Assembly: GCF_900220985.1 (NCBI RefSeq)
Contig: NZ_OCPC01000001.1
Span: forward strand, 474,836-538,835
Direction: 5' to 3'
Source of the DNA: Parahoeflea halophila
GTDB taxonomy: Bacteria; Pseudomonadota; Alphaproteobacteria; Rhizobiales; Rhizobiaceae
DNA: 64,000 nt
This document shows positions 35,544 through 45,992 of the stretch, piece by piece (position 1 is the stretch's first letter; every line of letters starts with the position of its first letter). Position numbers and translations under genes: made by a program. The notes beneath the pieces are model-generated. The model made no database searches. It was not told where the DNA came from and saw only the letters and a list, made by a program, of their open reading frames with translations.

Positions 35544-37106
35544 TCAGATCGAACCGGGCTCGCTCGCCGTTTCCGCCGCGAAGGCATTGCGCAGTTCGGT
35601 CTTGAGCACCTTGCCGTAATTGTTCTTTGGCAGCTCGGAGACGAACCGGTACACCTTGGGCCGCTTGAACCGGGCAATCAGATTGAGGCAATGCCGGTCG
35701 AGCTCCGACGCATCCGGCGCCGTTCCCGTCTCCGTCTCCGGCTCAGCAACCACATAGGCCAGAATGCTCTCGCCCCATTCGGGATCCGGCACACCGATGA
35801 CGCTGACTTCGCGCACACCGGCATGGGTCAGCAGCGCCTCCTCCACCTCGCGCGGATAGATATTGGTGCCACCGGAGATGATCACGTCCTTGGACCGGTC
35901 CTTCAGCGTCAGGAACCCGTCTGAATCAAGCACACCCATGTCGCCGGTCCAGAGCCAGCCGTCGCGCAGTGCGGATGCCGTGGCCTCCGGATCGCGCCAG
36001 TAACCCTGCATCACCGGCGCGCCCCGCACCAGGATTTCGCCGGTTTCGCCCGTGGCCACGGAAACGCCGGTTTCATCGGCAATCCGCACTTCCACACTCG
36101 ATTGCGCGGTGCCCACCGAGGCCAGCCGCTCGCGCCAGCGCGGGTGCGCACGATCGGCCACCGAAGCGCGGTCAAGCGCGGTAATCGTCATCGGGCTCTC
36201 GCCCTGGCCGTAGATCTGGCAGAACCGCGGTCCCAGCACGTCGACCGCCTCGACAATGTCGCTGAGATACATCGGCCCGCCGCCATAGACGATGGTGCGG
36301 ATCCCTTCGCCGGTCTCGCCGCGCTCCCGGGCTGCAGCAACCAGCCGCTTGACCATGGTCGGCGCGGCAAACATCTGGATGTCGCCCAGACTGCGGGCCA
36401 GTGCGAAGATTTCCTCGGGATCGAACCCGCCCGAGACCGGCACCACGTGCCGCGCTCCCTTGAGCACGTGCTGAATGCAGTAAAGCCCGGCGCCGTGGCT
36501 CAGCGGCGCCGCATAGAGCGCCGCGTCAGTCGGGTACACCGCGTCCACATCGGCAAAGTAGGACGCCACCATCGCCTGCATGTTGCCATGGCTGATCATC
36601 ACGCCCTTGGGCCGGCCGGTTGTGCCGGAGGTGTAAAACAGCCAGGCCATATCCATATTGGCCCGCTCCACCGGTGCGTCCAGCGGCACGCTCTGACGCA
36701 GGGTCTCGAACTCCGCGCTCTCAAGGTCGAGCAGTTTGAGCTCCCGGTCCGCCAGCGCCCCGGCCAACTCGCCACCCAGCGGCGCTGTGGCAAACACCAG
36801 CCCCGCCCCGGAGTTTTCGATGATAAAGGCAGCTTCTTTCGAATGCAGCTTGGCGTTGATCGGAACGATGGCCGCACCGGCAAACCAGGCGCCGAACATC
36901 GCCTCCAGATAAGCCGGCGTGTTCTTGGCAAAGATCGCCACCCGGTCGCCGGGCGCGATGCCATATCGCACGCGCAGACCCGCACCGATGGCGGCCGCAC
37001 TGCGCGCAAACCCCTGATAGTCCGTGAGCTGTGTCTCGCCCGAGAACAGCGCCGGATAACCCGGATATCTCCGGCCGCTGCGCGCCAGCCATTCCGCGAC
37101 ATTCAT
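35544..37106 (-). CDS. AMP-forming acyl-CoA synthetase
   Basis: Adenylate-forming ligase of 520 residues (class I acyl/aryl-CoA ligase). The P-loop is YTSGTTGRPKGVMISH, the A5-type motif IYGQGESPMT, the A7-type motif LWTGDMGVLDSDGFLTLKDR, and the C-terminal catalytic lysine is in PKNNYGKVLKTELR. It activates a carboxylic acid to its CoA thioester; the acid is not predictable. It is downstream of the SDR gene by 97 bases and is likely the last gene of the FMO-BASS-SDR cluster. Confidence 0.9.
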   Translation of the reverse strand: MNVAEWLARSGRRYPGYPALFSGETQLTDYQGFARSAAAIGAGLRVRYGIAPGDRVAIFAKNTPAYLEAMFGAWFAGAAIVPINAKLHSKEAAFIIENSGAGLVFATAPLGGELAGALADRELKLLDLESAEFETLRQSVPLDAPVERANMDMAWLFYTSGTTGRPKGVMISHGNMQAMVASYFADVDAVYPTDAALYAAPLSHGAGLYCIQHVLKGARHVVPVSGGFDPEEIFALARSLGDIQMFAAPTMVKRLVAAARERGETGEGIRTIVYGGGPMYLSDIVEAVDVLGPRFCQIYGQGESPMTITALDRASVADRAHPRWRERLASVGTAQSSVEVRIADETGVSVATGETGEILVRGAPVMQGYWRDPEATASALRDGWLWTGDMGVLDSDGFLTLKDRSKDVIISGGTNIYPREVEEALLTHAGVREVSVIGVPDPEWGESILAYVVAEPETETGTAPDASELDRHCLNLIARFKRPKVYRFVSELPKNNYGKVLKTELRNAFAAETASEPGSI

Positions 37107-37203
37107 GATTCTCTTCCCCAGGTTTCAAGGCCAAACCATCGCGCCGCAACGGAAAAATGGCAATGCGCCTTCGGGCAAGAGAACAGCAGGCAGGCGAAGT
37201 TTC

Positions 37204-37971
37204 TCAGGGACGGATCTTGCGCATCATCAGCCAGCTGTAGAGCCGCGGCGACAGCCGGTTGATGCGCCAGCCAAGGCTCGCCACCCGCCCCACCGGAACA
37301 AAGCGCTTGCCCCGACGCCAGCCTTTGAGAATGATCCCGGCAGCCTGTTCCGGCGTCATTTCGTCAAACCCGTCCGTTGCAGCCCCCGGCCTTCCGATGC
37401 CGTCCTCGCCCGCATCGAGCCGCCCCGGATTGGTGGCAACAAAAGAAGGGGCTGCAATCACCACGTTCACCCCGTGCCGCGCCTCTTCAGAGGCCAGCGA
37501 CGAAAAGAAGCCGTTCATCGCATGCTTGCTCGCTGCATAGGCGGTGCGCTTGTAAAGCGGCGCGAATCCCGCCACCGACGAGATCGCCAGATGGGTCCCC
37601 TGCCCCTTGCGAACCGCGTGGAGCAGCCCTGCCGCCATTCGCACCGAGCCGAAATAGTTGATCTCCATCACCATCCGCTGGGAGGCTAGCGTGGTCTCGT
37701 CAAACAACCCGATCTGGGTCACGCCGGCATTGTGAATGACGAGATCGAGCGCCGGGTGCCGCGCCGAAATCCCGGCACAGACCGCAGCAACCGCTGCATC
37801 GTCGGTGAGATCACAGGAAATTTTCTCGACCCCCACACCCTCATTCGGCAACCCTGCCAAAGCGCCCGGCAGGTCGATCAGCACAACTATCCAGCCGTCT
37901 TTTAGCAATTGCCGCGTAAACGCCTGCCCCAGCCCACCGGCCCCGCCGGTAATCACAGCCACGCCGCTCAT
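37204..37971 (-). CDS. Short-chain dehydrogenase/reductase
   Basis: Classical SDR of 255 residues with cofactor motif TGGAGGLGQAF, NAG motif IHNAGV, and catalytic Ser and Tyr-x3-Lys in ISSVAGF and YAASKHA. The C-terminal extension after residue 190 (GWRRGKRFVPVGRVASLGWRINRL) is shared with SDRs acting on lipid-like substrates. The start at 37971 overlaps the stop of the epimerase-like gene by 4 bases (ATGA), so the two are coupled. Confidence 0.9.
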   Translation of the reverse strand: MSGVAVITGGAGGLGQAFTRQLLKDGWIVVLIDLPGALAGLPNEGVGVEKISCDLTDDAAVAAVCAGISARHPALDLVIHNAGVTQIGLFDETTLASQRMVMEINYFGSVRMAAGLLHAVRKGQGTHLAISSVAGFAPLYKRTAYAASKHAMNGFFSSLASEEARHGVNVVIAAPSFVATNPGRLDAGEDGIGRPGAATDGFDEMTPEQAAGIILKGWRRGKRFVPVGRVASLGWRINRLSPRLYSWLMMRKIRP

Positions 37972-38906
37972 AAGCCTGCCGCCTTGCGCCACAGCTCAAA
38001 TGTCTGCGCGCTGGTCAGTTCCGGTCGATAGCCGAATTCCTTTTTCAAGGCCGTGTTGTCGAGCACCGGACGGTATTGCAGAAACCGCACCTGCTCGGGC
38101 CCGTAGCGCGACAGGCCGAGCGGTCGGGCAAAGCCAAGCGCCGTCTTCAGCACCCAGGCCGGCAGTGCCATCACCGGCTTGCCGAGCGCATCCGCCAGCT
38201 CATGCACGGTCAATGTGCCATCGCCGCAGACATTGAAGATGCCGGCAGGCCCATCGCCTGCGGCCCGCAACAGGATGCGCGCCAGGTCGACCGTCCAGAT
38301 GAAGACGAACGGACTGTCCGCACCTCGGACCGCGATCAGCTTTGGCCGGTGAAACAACTCGGTGATCTGGTTTTCTAGCCCCGCCCCGAGCACGGTTCCC
38401 ACCCTGAGCACCACCTGTTCCAGCGCTGGATGCGATACGCGCGCAGCGGCCAGCAGCTCCTCGACCTGCCGCTTGTGGTCGGAATAGGCGAACTCGCGGT
38501 TTCCGCGCACCGGATCGGATTCGCTGAGCGGCACCGGATTGTCCGCATGGTAGCCATAGGCTGCACCCGACGAGGTGACGACAAGGCGTCTCACCCCGTG
38601 CGCAACGGCCGCGTCCAGCACGTTCTTCGTGCCCTTCACATCCACATCATGCGCAAATTCGCGGGTCATGTCGCGCGAGGGAGAGACAATCGAGGCCAGG
38701 TGAACAATCACCTGCGGCTTGAACTCACCGACAATCCGCGCCGCATCGTCTCCGCGCACATCCAGCGCTTCGAACCCGATCCCGTCGGGCAGTTTTGCGG
38801 GCTTGCGTAGATCCGTCGCCAGCGCCTCGATCCCGGCCCCCGCCAGTTCCTCGAGCAGCACCTGGCCCACAGCGCCGGCCGCGCCCGTCACCAGCACACG
38901 GCTCAT
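37968..38906 (-). CDS. NAD-dependent epimerase/dehydratase (extended SDR)
   Basis: Extended SDR of 312 residues with N-terminal TGAAGAVGQVLLEEL, the HLASIVSP strand and an SSGAAYGYH active-site region. The catalytic tyrosine is probably in FAYSDHKRQVEELL (YxxxK). It resembles 3-beta-hydroxysteroid dehydrogenase/UDP-sugar epimerase-type proteins; the position among monooxygenase, BASS transporter and CoA ligase genes favours a catabolic dehydrogenase over a sugar enzyme. It is coupled by 4-base overlaps to the BASS gene upstream and the SDR gene downstream. Confidence 0.87.
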   Translation of the reverse strand: MSRVLVTGAAGAVGQVLLEELAGAGIEALATDLRKPAKLPDGIGFEALDVRGDDAARIVGEFKPQVIVHLASIVSPSRDMTREFAHDVDVKGTKNVLDAAVAHGVRRLVVTSSGAAYGYHADNPVPLSESDPVRGNREFAYSDHKRQVEELLAAARVSHPALEQVVLRVGTVLGAGLENQITELFHRPKLIAVRGADSPFVFIWTVDLARILLRAAGDGPAGIFNVCGDGTLTVHELADALGKPVMALPAWVLKTALGFARPLGLSRYGPEQVRFLQYRPVLDNTALKKEFGYRPELTSAQTFELWRKAAGL

Positions 38907-39805
38907 CGCTGCGCCTCCCGCCGCGACCAGAGCGTGGCCAGCGCGAGGCCGGAGATTGCATGCCAGATGCCCCAGAACGCAGCAGCCACCGCCATGCCGC
39001 CAAGCCCGCCAAAGAAGGCAAAGATCAGCACCAGCCCGAGTCCCGAGTTCTGAATGCCGGTTTCAATTGTGATCGCCCGGCGGTCATAACTCGACAAACG
39101 CATGACGCTGGCCGACAGAAAACCGCCTGTCAGCGCCAGCCCATTGTGCAGGATCACCAGCCCGGCCACAGCAGCAGCATAAGACAGAAAGAAACTCCAG
39201 TTCGCAGCCAGTGCGAGCACGATGAAGGCGATGAAGATGGCCATCGAGATCCGCTGCATGGTCTTGCGGATCCGTGCGGCAAAGTCCGGCCGCCGGACAT
39301 TGGTCAGGACCCCCACCGCCAAAGGCAGGATCAGCATGAAGAACACGGTGATGGCAATGGAAACCGGGTCGAGGGTTGTCTGCCTGAGGATCGCCCGCGT
39401 CGGCTCATAGAGATTGCCCCACAACGCGATATTGAACGGTGTCATGAAAATGGCTGCGACAGTCGCAATGCCGGTCATCGACACCGACAGAGCCGAATTG
39501 CCGCCGGCACGGTGGGTGATGAAATTCGAGATATTTCCGCCCGGGCAGGACGCCACCAGGATCAGACCCAATGCAATCGAGGGCCGCGGATTTGTCACCA
39601 GCAGCATCGCGAAGGTCAGTGCCGGCAGCACAAGGAATTGCGACGCCATGCCGGTCAGCAAGGCTTTGGGCGTGCGCATCAGGGCCTTGAAATCGGATGG
39701 CTTTAGATCCAGCGCGATCGAGAACATGACAATGGCCAGAATGGCATTGAGCAGCATCAGGCTTTCGGGGCTGAAATTTAATCGTATCGTGTCGATATCG
39801 GTCAT
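38903..39805 (-). CDS. BASS-family sodium-dependent transporter
   Basis: Bile acid:sodium symporter (BASS/ACR3-like fold) of 300 residues with nine to ten hydrophobic segments. The core-domain crossover sequences are visible as SCPGGNISNFITHRAGGN and ETGIQNSGLGLVLI, which bind sodium and substrate. Members import organic acids, including bile acids and pantoate. The start at 39805 (MTDIDTIR) overlaps the monooxygenase stop by 4 bases. Given its partners, uptake of a steroid, terpenoid or similar acid is a reasonable guess. Confidence 0.88.
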   Translation of the reverse strand: MTDIDTIRLNFSPESLMLLNAILAIVMFSIALDLKPSDFKALMRTPKALLTGMASQFLVLPALTFAMLLVTNPRPSIALGLILVASCPGGNISNFITHRAGGNSALSVSMTGIATVAAIFMTPFNIALWGNLYEPTRAILRQTTLDPVSIAITVFFMLILPLAVGVLTNVRRPDFAARIRKTMQRISMAIFIAFIVLALAANWSFFLSYAAAVAGLVILHNGLALTGGFLSASVMRLSSYDRRAITIETGIQNSGLGLVLIFAFFGGLGGMAVAAAFWGIWHAISGLALATLWSRREAQR

Positions 39806-41163
39806 TTGCCGCCGCCTTTCAGCGCCGCAATCCAACTGGTGACGGCGTTGCGATAGGTCGCCTTGTCGACGTAATAGGCCATGCGCGGCAGGTCGATATA
39901 GTTCATGCCCCCCGTTGCGCGGGTGAAACCGGCAGCCTTTTCCTCGCGCAAGGCCTTGGCCGCCATGATGCCTTTCTTGAGCCCGGCAATGTAGCGCGCC
40001 ACCATTTCCGCCTGTTCGTGCCGGCCCTGCCAGCCAAGCCCGGAAGCCTCGACCATGCCGAGTACAAACAGGTCATCCCGTTCCGGGTGCAGGCAGTTTA
40101 GAAACAGATGCGGCGCATCGCCCTGCCAGTTCAACAGCGCCTTCTCGATGAACGGATAATGCAGCTTGTAGCCGGTCGCAGCCAGCGCAATGTCGTAATC
40201 GGCCTGGCTGCCATCCTTGAAATGAACCGTATGTCCATCAAAACGGTCGATGTCGGGCCGGACGGTGATGTCCCCGTGACCGGCATGAAACAGGATCAGC
40301 GAGTTCACCACCGGGTGCGATTCATAAAGCTGGTAGTCTGGCTTCGGGAAGCCATATTTTGCCGGATCGCCGGTGAACCATTTCAGGATCATGCCGTCGA
40401 CCCGGCGCTTGAGCCACATCGGCAGCTTGATCGCCCCGCCCATCGTATCGGCAGGCCGACCGAAGACATATTTGGGCACGAAGTAATAGCCGCGCCGCAT
40501 CGAGATATCGCAGCTCTTGCCGTGATGAATGGCGTCAACGGCAATGTCGCAGCCCGAATTGCCCGCCCCGATGATCAGCACCCGTTTGCCCTTGAAGACG
40601 TCTGGATTTCGGTATCCGCTGGAATGCATCAAGTCGCCTGCGAAACTGCCCTTGAACACCGGCATGTTCGGCTCTGACAGGGTGCCGTTTGCAATCAGCA
40701 GTCCGGCGAAATCCGCACTTTTCTGCTTGCCATCGGCCTCCCGCCATGTGACCCGCCAACCTTCGCCGGACTTGCCCAGCGGCAGAGCCGACAGGACTTC
40801 CGTCTTGAAGCGGAAATGCCGATAGAGTCCGAAATGCTCGGCAAATTTGCGAAAATAGCTCTTCAGTTCGCGGTGCGACGGATACTCGGCCACTTCCGGG
40901 TCCATCGGGAAATCGGCGAACTCGGTCATCTTCTTCGACGAGATCAGATGCGCAGTTTCGTACATCGTCGATTTCGGGCCATCGATGTCCCACAACCCGC
41001 CGACATCGGAGTTGAGCTCGAAGCCGGTAAAGGCGATACCCTGCTCGATCAGCGTCTTGGCCATCGCCAGCCCCATCGGCCCGGCGCCGACCAGCGCATA
41101 CTGATCGGAAAAATCTCCTGTAGCGGACGGATCCGGGCCGGCCTTCGTCATCGGCATGTCCAT
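39802..41163 (-). CDS. Flavin-containing monooxygenase (FMO/BVMO-like)
   Basis: FAD- and NADPH-dependent monooxygenase of 453 residues. The FAD-binding motif is LVGAGPMGLAMAKTL (near residue 25) and the NADPH-binding motif is VLIIGAGNSGCDIA (near residue 195). An FMO-type ATG motif appears as ALAATGYKLHYPF. It could oxygenate ketones (Baeyer-Villiger) or N/S atoms. It is the first gene of the coupled minus-strand cluster and is divergent from a TetR gene, with two palindromes between them. Confidence 0.88.
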   Translation of the reverse strand: MDMPMTKAGPDPSATGDFSDQYALVGAGPMGLAMAKTLIEQGIAFTGFELNSDVGGLWDIDGPKSTMYETAHLISSKKMTEFADFPMDPEVAEYPSHRELKSYFRKFAEHFGLYRHFRFKTEVLSALPLGKSGEGWRVTWREADGKQKSADFAGLLIANGTLSEPNMPVFKGSFAGDLMHSSGYRNPDVFKGKRVLIIGAGNSGCDIAVDAIHHGKSCDISMRRGYYFVPKYVFGRPADTMGGAIKLPMWLKRRVDGMILKWFTGDPAKYGFPKPDYQLYESHPVVNSLILFHAGHGDITVRPDIDRFDGHTVHFKDGSQADYDIALAATGYKLHYPFIEKALLNWQGDAPHLFLNCLHPERDDLFVLGMVEASGLGWQGRHEQAEMVARYIAGLKKGIMAAKALREEKAAGFTRATGGMNYIDLPRMAYYVDKATYRNAVTSWIAALKGGGK

Positions 41164-41193
41164 CTGTCCCCCTCCCTGGTTTCAGCGGAATCC

Positions 41194-41209
41194 TGTTGTC
41201 GCGACAACA
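41194..41209. promoter_or_regulatory. 16-bp perfect palindrome (first of a twin pair)
   Basis: TGTTGTCGCGACAACA is fully palindromic and directly abuts a second palindrome at 41210-41225. It lies in the 80-base divergent region between the FMO cluster and the tetR gene. Together they probably form the operator or operators of the TetR protein. Confidence 0.6.
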
Positions 41210-41225
41210 TTGAACGATCGTTCAA
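41210..41225. promoter_or_regulatory. 16-bp perfect palindrome, TetR-type operator candidate
   Basis: TTGAACGATCGTTCAA has the form of well-known TetR/AcrR-family operators (GAACG/CGTTC half-sites). It lies 18 bases upstream of the TetR start and 47 bases upstream of the FMO start, so one bound repressor could block both promoters. Confidence 0.7.
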
Positions 41226-41243
41226 ATTAAGGCAAGATGATTC

Positions 41244-41924
41244 ATGAGTTCGATTTCCTCAGGCTCCGCATCGCCGCGCCAGCCGCGTCGCCGCGCCGTC
41301 TCAAAACGCTCACTGGCCACCAGCCTGAGCATCCTGAATGCTGCGGAACGGCTGTTTGCCGAGCGTGGTTATGAGGGCGCTTCGATACGCGACATCGCAA
41401 AGGCAGCCGGGGCGCAGGTCGCCTCGGTCAACTTCCACCATGTCAGCAAGGAAACCCTGTTTGAGCGCGTCGTCGAACGGCGCGCTTCGGAACTGTCAAA
41501 ACTGCGGCTTGATGCCCTCGCGGAGCTCAAGCAGAAGCAGCAGCCGCTCACGCTCGAGGCCCTATTGTCTGCATTCCTGCGGCCTTATCTGGAGAAGGCA
41601 GGCGCCGGCGACCCGCAATGGCTCGCCTATGCCAGGCTTGTGGCGATGGTCTCCGCCGAGGCCCGCTGGCATAAGATATCGGAGCGCTGCTTCGACCCGA
41701 CAGCCGGTGTCTTCATCGCTGAGATCGCAAAGCTCTTTCCCCGCGTCAGCGGCTCCGCCATCGCGGTCAGCTTCATCTTCTCGGTCGCCTCCATGCTGTC
41801 GCTGTCAACCTCGTCGTGGCGCATTGAAGCCCTGGCAGGCGGCAACCAGCAGGCCATGGACCAACTTGCCAATCAACTGATCAGATTCTGCGAGGCGGGC
41901 ATGCGCGCGACCCTTGAAGCTTGA
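41244..41924 (+). CDS. TetR-family transcriptional regulator
   Basis: Regulator of 226 residues with the helix-turn-helix at about 25-75 (AERGYEGASIRDIAKAAGAQVASVNFHHVSKETL). The basic N-terminus (RQPRRRAVSKR) may add DNA contacts. The ligand domain (about 90-226) resembles regulators of catabolic genes. It is divergent from the FMO-BASS-SDR cluster, which it most likely represses until an inducer appears. It converges on usg. Confidence 0.88.
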   Translation: MSSISSGSASPRQPRRRAVSKRSLATSLSILNAAERLFAERGYEGASIRDIAKAAGAQVASVNFHHVSKETLFERVVERRASELSKLRLDALAELKQKQQPLTLEALLSAFLRPYLEKAGAGDPQWLAYARLVAMVSAEARWHKISERCFDPTAGVFIAEIAKLFPRVSGSAIAVSFIFSVASMLSLSTSSWRIEALAGGNQQAMDQLANQLIRFCEAGMRATLEA

Positions 41925-41960
41925 GATCAGCCCTTGGGGCGGCCTTCCGTCTGATAGCGG

Positions 41961-42230
41961 TCAGTTCAACAGTATTTCCCCGTCCACCCGCCGCCACTCA
42001 TTCGGCCCGATGAGCTTCTGGTGGGCATAGCGGACCGAGTGGAGCTTGCCATCGAGCTTGGCTTCCCAGAAGTCGAGAAACTTGCGCATGCCCGGGAAAT
42101 CCGGGGCCAGGTCGTATTCCTGCCAGACATAGGTCTGCAGCAGGGATTCAAAATCCGGCATTCGGTAAAATATGTGCGCAGTCGTCAGGCCGTAGCCATC
42201 CATCTGCCGTTCGAACTCAGGTGAAACCAT
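41961..42230 (-). CDS. Usg family protein
   Basis: Small protein of 89 residues matching the alphaproteobacterial Usg family along its length (FERQMDGYGLTTAHIFYRMP, WQEYDLAPDFPGMRKFLDFW, WRRVDGEILLN). The family is named from its location near tryptophan biosynthesis genes in some genomes; its biochemical role is unknown. It is divergent from groES. Confidence 0.88.
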   Translation of the reverse strand: MVSPEFERQMDGYGLTTAHIFYRMPDFESLLQTYVWQEYDLAPDFPGMRKFLDFWEAKLDGKLHSVRYAHQKLIGPNEWRRVDGEILLN

Positions 42231-42326
42231 TGCTCAGTGGACCTCCTGTGCTTTGACATTCAAAGAACACCAAAAGATCGTCCACCTGGCAAGAGAAATC
42301 GAAAATCTCTATGCATTTTCAATCTG

Positions 42327-42353
42327 TTAGCAGCCACCTTGTGTGAGTGCTGA
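42327..42353. promoter_or_regulatory. Degenerate CIRCE (HrcA operator) upstream of groES
   Basis: The 27-base site reads TTAGCAGCC, nine bases, GAGTGCTGA. Compared with the CIRCE consensus (TTAGCACTC-N9-GAGTGCTAA) the left arm has two mismatches and the right arm one, with the exact 9-base spacer. It lies about 150 bases upstream of the groES start. HrcA control is therefore likely, possibly with reduced affinity. Confidence 0.7.
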
Positions 42354-42370
42354 TTTTTTTCGAACAGGCT

Positions 42371-42399
42371 CTTGAAAACGCATTTTTGAGAAACCAAAT
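42371..42399 (+). promoter_or_regulatory. Candidate RpoH-type heat-shock promoter of groESL
   Basis: CTTGAAA at 42371 and CCAAAT at 42394 resemble the alphaproteobacterial sigma-32 elements (CTTGAA, about 17 bases, CCAT-like -10). The site lies between the CIRCE-like element and groES, leaving a leader of about 100 bases. Confidence 0.45.
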
Positions 42400-42502
42400 C
42401 GTCTCGCGCCAGACGCCGCAAGCTAAGGGTCTGGCTTCCGCCGGGAGGCCATCGGCTCCAGGCGGAATGGGAGCCAATACTATGTTTGTCCAGGAGGAAA
42501 AC

Positions 42503-42817
42503 ATGAAATTCCGACCTCTGCATGACCGTATCCTTGTCCGTCGCGTCGAAAGCGATGAGCGCACCAAGGGCGGCATCATCATTCCCGACACTGCCAAGGA
42601 AAAGCCGCAGGAAGGCGAAGTCATCGCCACCGGCCCCGGAGCCCGCAACGACCAGGGCGAGATCGTCGCACTCGACGTCAAGCCGGGCGATCGCGTGCTG
42701 TTCGGCAAATGGTCCGGTACCGAGATCCGGCTTGATGGCGAAGATCTTCTGATCATGAAGGAATCCGACGTCATGGGCATCCTCGACGCGGAAGCCGCAG
42801 TCAAGGCGGCAGCCTGA
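42503..42817 (+). CDS. groES: Co-chaperonin GroES
   Basis: Cap of the GroEL folding chamber, 104 residues. It starts [20 protein letters not shown] and has the mobile-loop region [20 protein letters not shown]. The start at 42503 is preceded by AGGAGGAAAAC. An in-frame upstream extension exists but lacks family similarity. GroEL follows after 41 bases. Regulation is probably through the CIRCE-like element and an RpoH promoter upstream. Confidence 0.97.
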   Translation: MKFRPLHDRILVRRVESDERTKGGIIIPDTAKEKPQEGEVIATGPGARNDQGEIVALDVKPGDRVLFGKWSGTEIRLDGEDLLIMKESDVMGILDAEAAVKAAA

Positions 42818-42846
42818 TTAGGTGCCGATCCACTTGGGAAGATTGA

Positions 42847-44484
<1,638 letters not shown>

Positions 44485-44507
44485 TTAATCAACGGCTGAA
44501 ACAATCG

Positions 44508-44537
44508 AAGCCGCCTCGTCTCCGGGGCGGCTTTTTT
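44508..44537 (+). terminator. Intrinsic terminator after groEL
   Basis: An 8-bp stem (AAGCCGCC with GGCGGCTT) with a ten-base loop is followed by six T residues, 23 bases after the groEL stop codon. It is the clearest rho-independent terminator in the window. The gene beyond it is convergent. Confidence 0.9.
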
Positions 44538-44578
44538 CATGTTCGGCCACGCTCCAAGCTTCCGGCGAAACAGGCGGT

Positions 44579-45868
44579 TCACGCCTTCTTGGTGGTCTCC
44601 GGGTCGCCTTCGACATCGTGACGCTTGCGGATCGACCGCACAACCATCCAGGTAAATCCGATCGCCACCGGCACGAACAGCGCCGACAAGGTGCCCGCCT
44701 TGACCGGCAATCCCAGCGCATCAAGCGGCTTGGCGAGATAGCCGAATAGTCCGACGATATAGTAGGAGATCGCCGCCACCGAAAGCCCTTCCACCGTCTG
44801 TTGCATGCGCAATTGTAACTTCACCCGGCGGTTCATCGAACCCAGCAGGGCGCTGTTTTGCCGTTCTAGCTCGACATCGATCCAGCTTCGCAGAAGTGTC
44901 GTGGCGCGAGACAGCTTGCGCGACAGGTTGGCCTGACGTTCCTCGATCGACTGGCAGGTTCTCATCGCCGGCGCCAGCCGCTTTTCCAGAAATGCGCCGA
45001 TGGTCTCGTAGCCGGGCTGCTGCGTTTCGTCCAGCGTGGCGATGCGCTCGCGCACGATGGTGTAATATGCCCGGCTCGCGCCGAAACGGAACAGGCTCAG
45101 CGCTGCATTGGCCTCAAGTTCTGCGGCCAGAACCGTGATCTCCGCAAGCAGGCTGTCGGCGTTCTCGCGCGCGCCGTTCTTCATGGCTTGGGTGATCTTG
45201 GTCAGATTGTCCTCGATCCGCCGCATCTCCGGCGACAGCGAACGCGCCAGTGACAGCCCCATTGCGGCCAGCGTCCGGTAGGTCTCGATGTCGAGAAGCC
45301 GCTGCACCACCGCCCCCCGGCCGGCGTCGGTCATGCCCTTGTCGATCACCAGAATGCGCGTCAGCCCGTCGCCGTCCTGACGGAAATCGGTAACGATCGT
45401 TGCACGCCCGCCCTTGACTTCGCTCAGGCACAGGCTGGTCGGATCGAAGCTTTCCAGCGCGGCCCTGGTCTCGGCCGAATCTGCCCGCACCTCGAGCCTG
45501 ATCCCTGAAATCATGGAGCCGGGCGGTGAAAACTGGTCTCCGAACGGGTGAGTCTCGACGGGACCACCAAACTGTACCGGCGCCGGTGCATCCCAGAAAT
45601 AGGTCGAAAACTCCGCGTGCCGTTCCCAGCGCAACGTGCCCTGCCCCCAGGCCATGGCGAAATGTGCGGTGTCGCGTCCCGGCACCGCCACGCCGCGCCC
45701 CCGGGCCAGTTCGGCCAGTACCGCATGATCGACTGCCGCACCGCCATCCGTGAGAAAGGCCACCTGGAAGATAACCCGTGATTGCCCCACCAGCGCGAAT
45801 GGCCGCGCGTGTATTTCGCCCAGGGCCTCGGATCGGCCCGGAGCCATTGGAAATGAAAATCTGCCCAT
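44579..45868 (-). CDS. DUF3422 family membrane-anchored protein
   Basis: Protein of 429 residues matching the proteobacterial DUF3422 family: N-terminal soluble domain (EALGEIHARPFALV), a helical region (about 200-350) and two C-terminal membrane helices (VAAISYYIVGLFGYLAKPL and LSALFVPVAIGFTWMVV). Function unknown. It is convergent with groEL and not obviously in an operon with the DUF1850 gene upstream. Confidence 0.88.
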   Translation of the reverse strand: MGRFSFPMAPGRSEALGEIHARPFALVGQSRVIFQVAFLTDGGAAVDHAVLAELARGRGVAVPGRDTAHFAMAWGQGTLRWERHAEFSTYFWDAPAPVQFGGPVETHPFGDQFSPPGSMISGIRLEVRADSAETRAALESFDPTSLCLSEVKGGRATIVTDFRQDGDGLTRILVIDKGMTDAGRGAVVQRLLDIETYRTLAAMGLSLARSLSPEMRRIEDNLTKITQAMKNGARENADSLLAEITVLAAELEANAALSLFRFGASRAYYTIVRERIATLDETQQPGYETIGAFLEKRLAPAMRTCQSIEERQANLSRKLSRATTLLRSWIDVELERQNSALLGSMNRRVKLQLRMQQTVEGLSVAAISYYIVGLFGYLAKPLDALGLPVKAGTLSALFVPVAIGFTWMVVRSIRKRHDVEGDPETTKKA

Positions 45869-45992
45869 AATGCCGCCCTTTCGCTCCCCCCGCGCACCGC
45901 GATCATAGCAGACCCGCCCGTACAGGGATCACCCCCAACAATGCACCGACGCTATTGGTAACGGTAAGGGCCTGCCGCGGTAAAGCGACACT

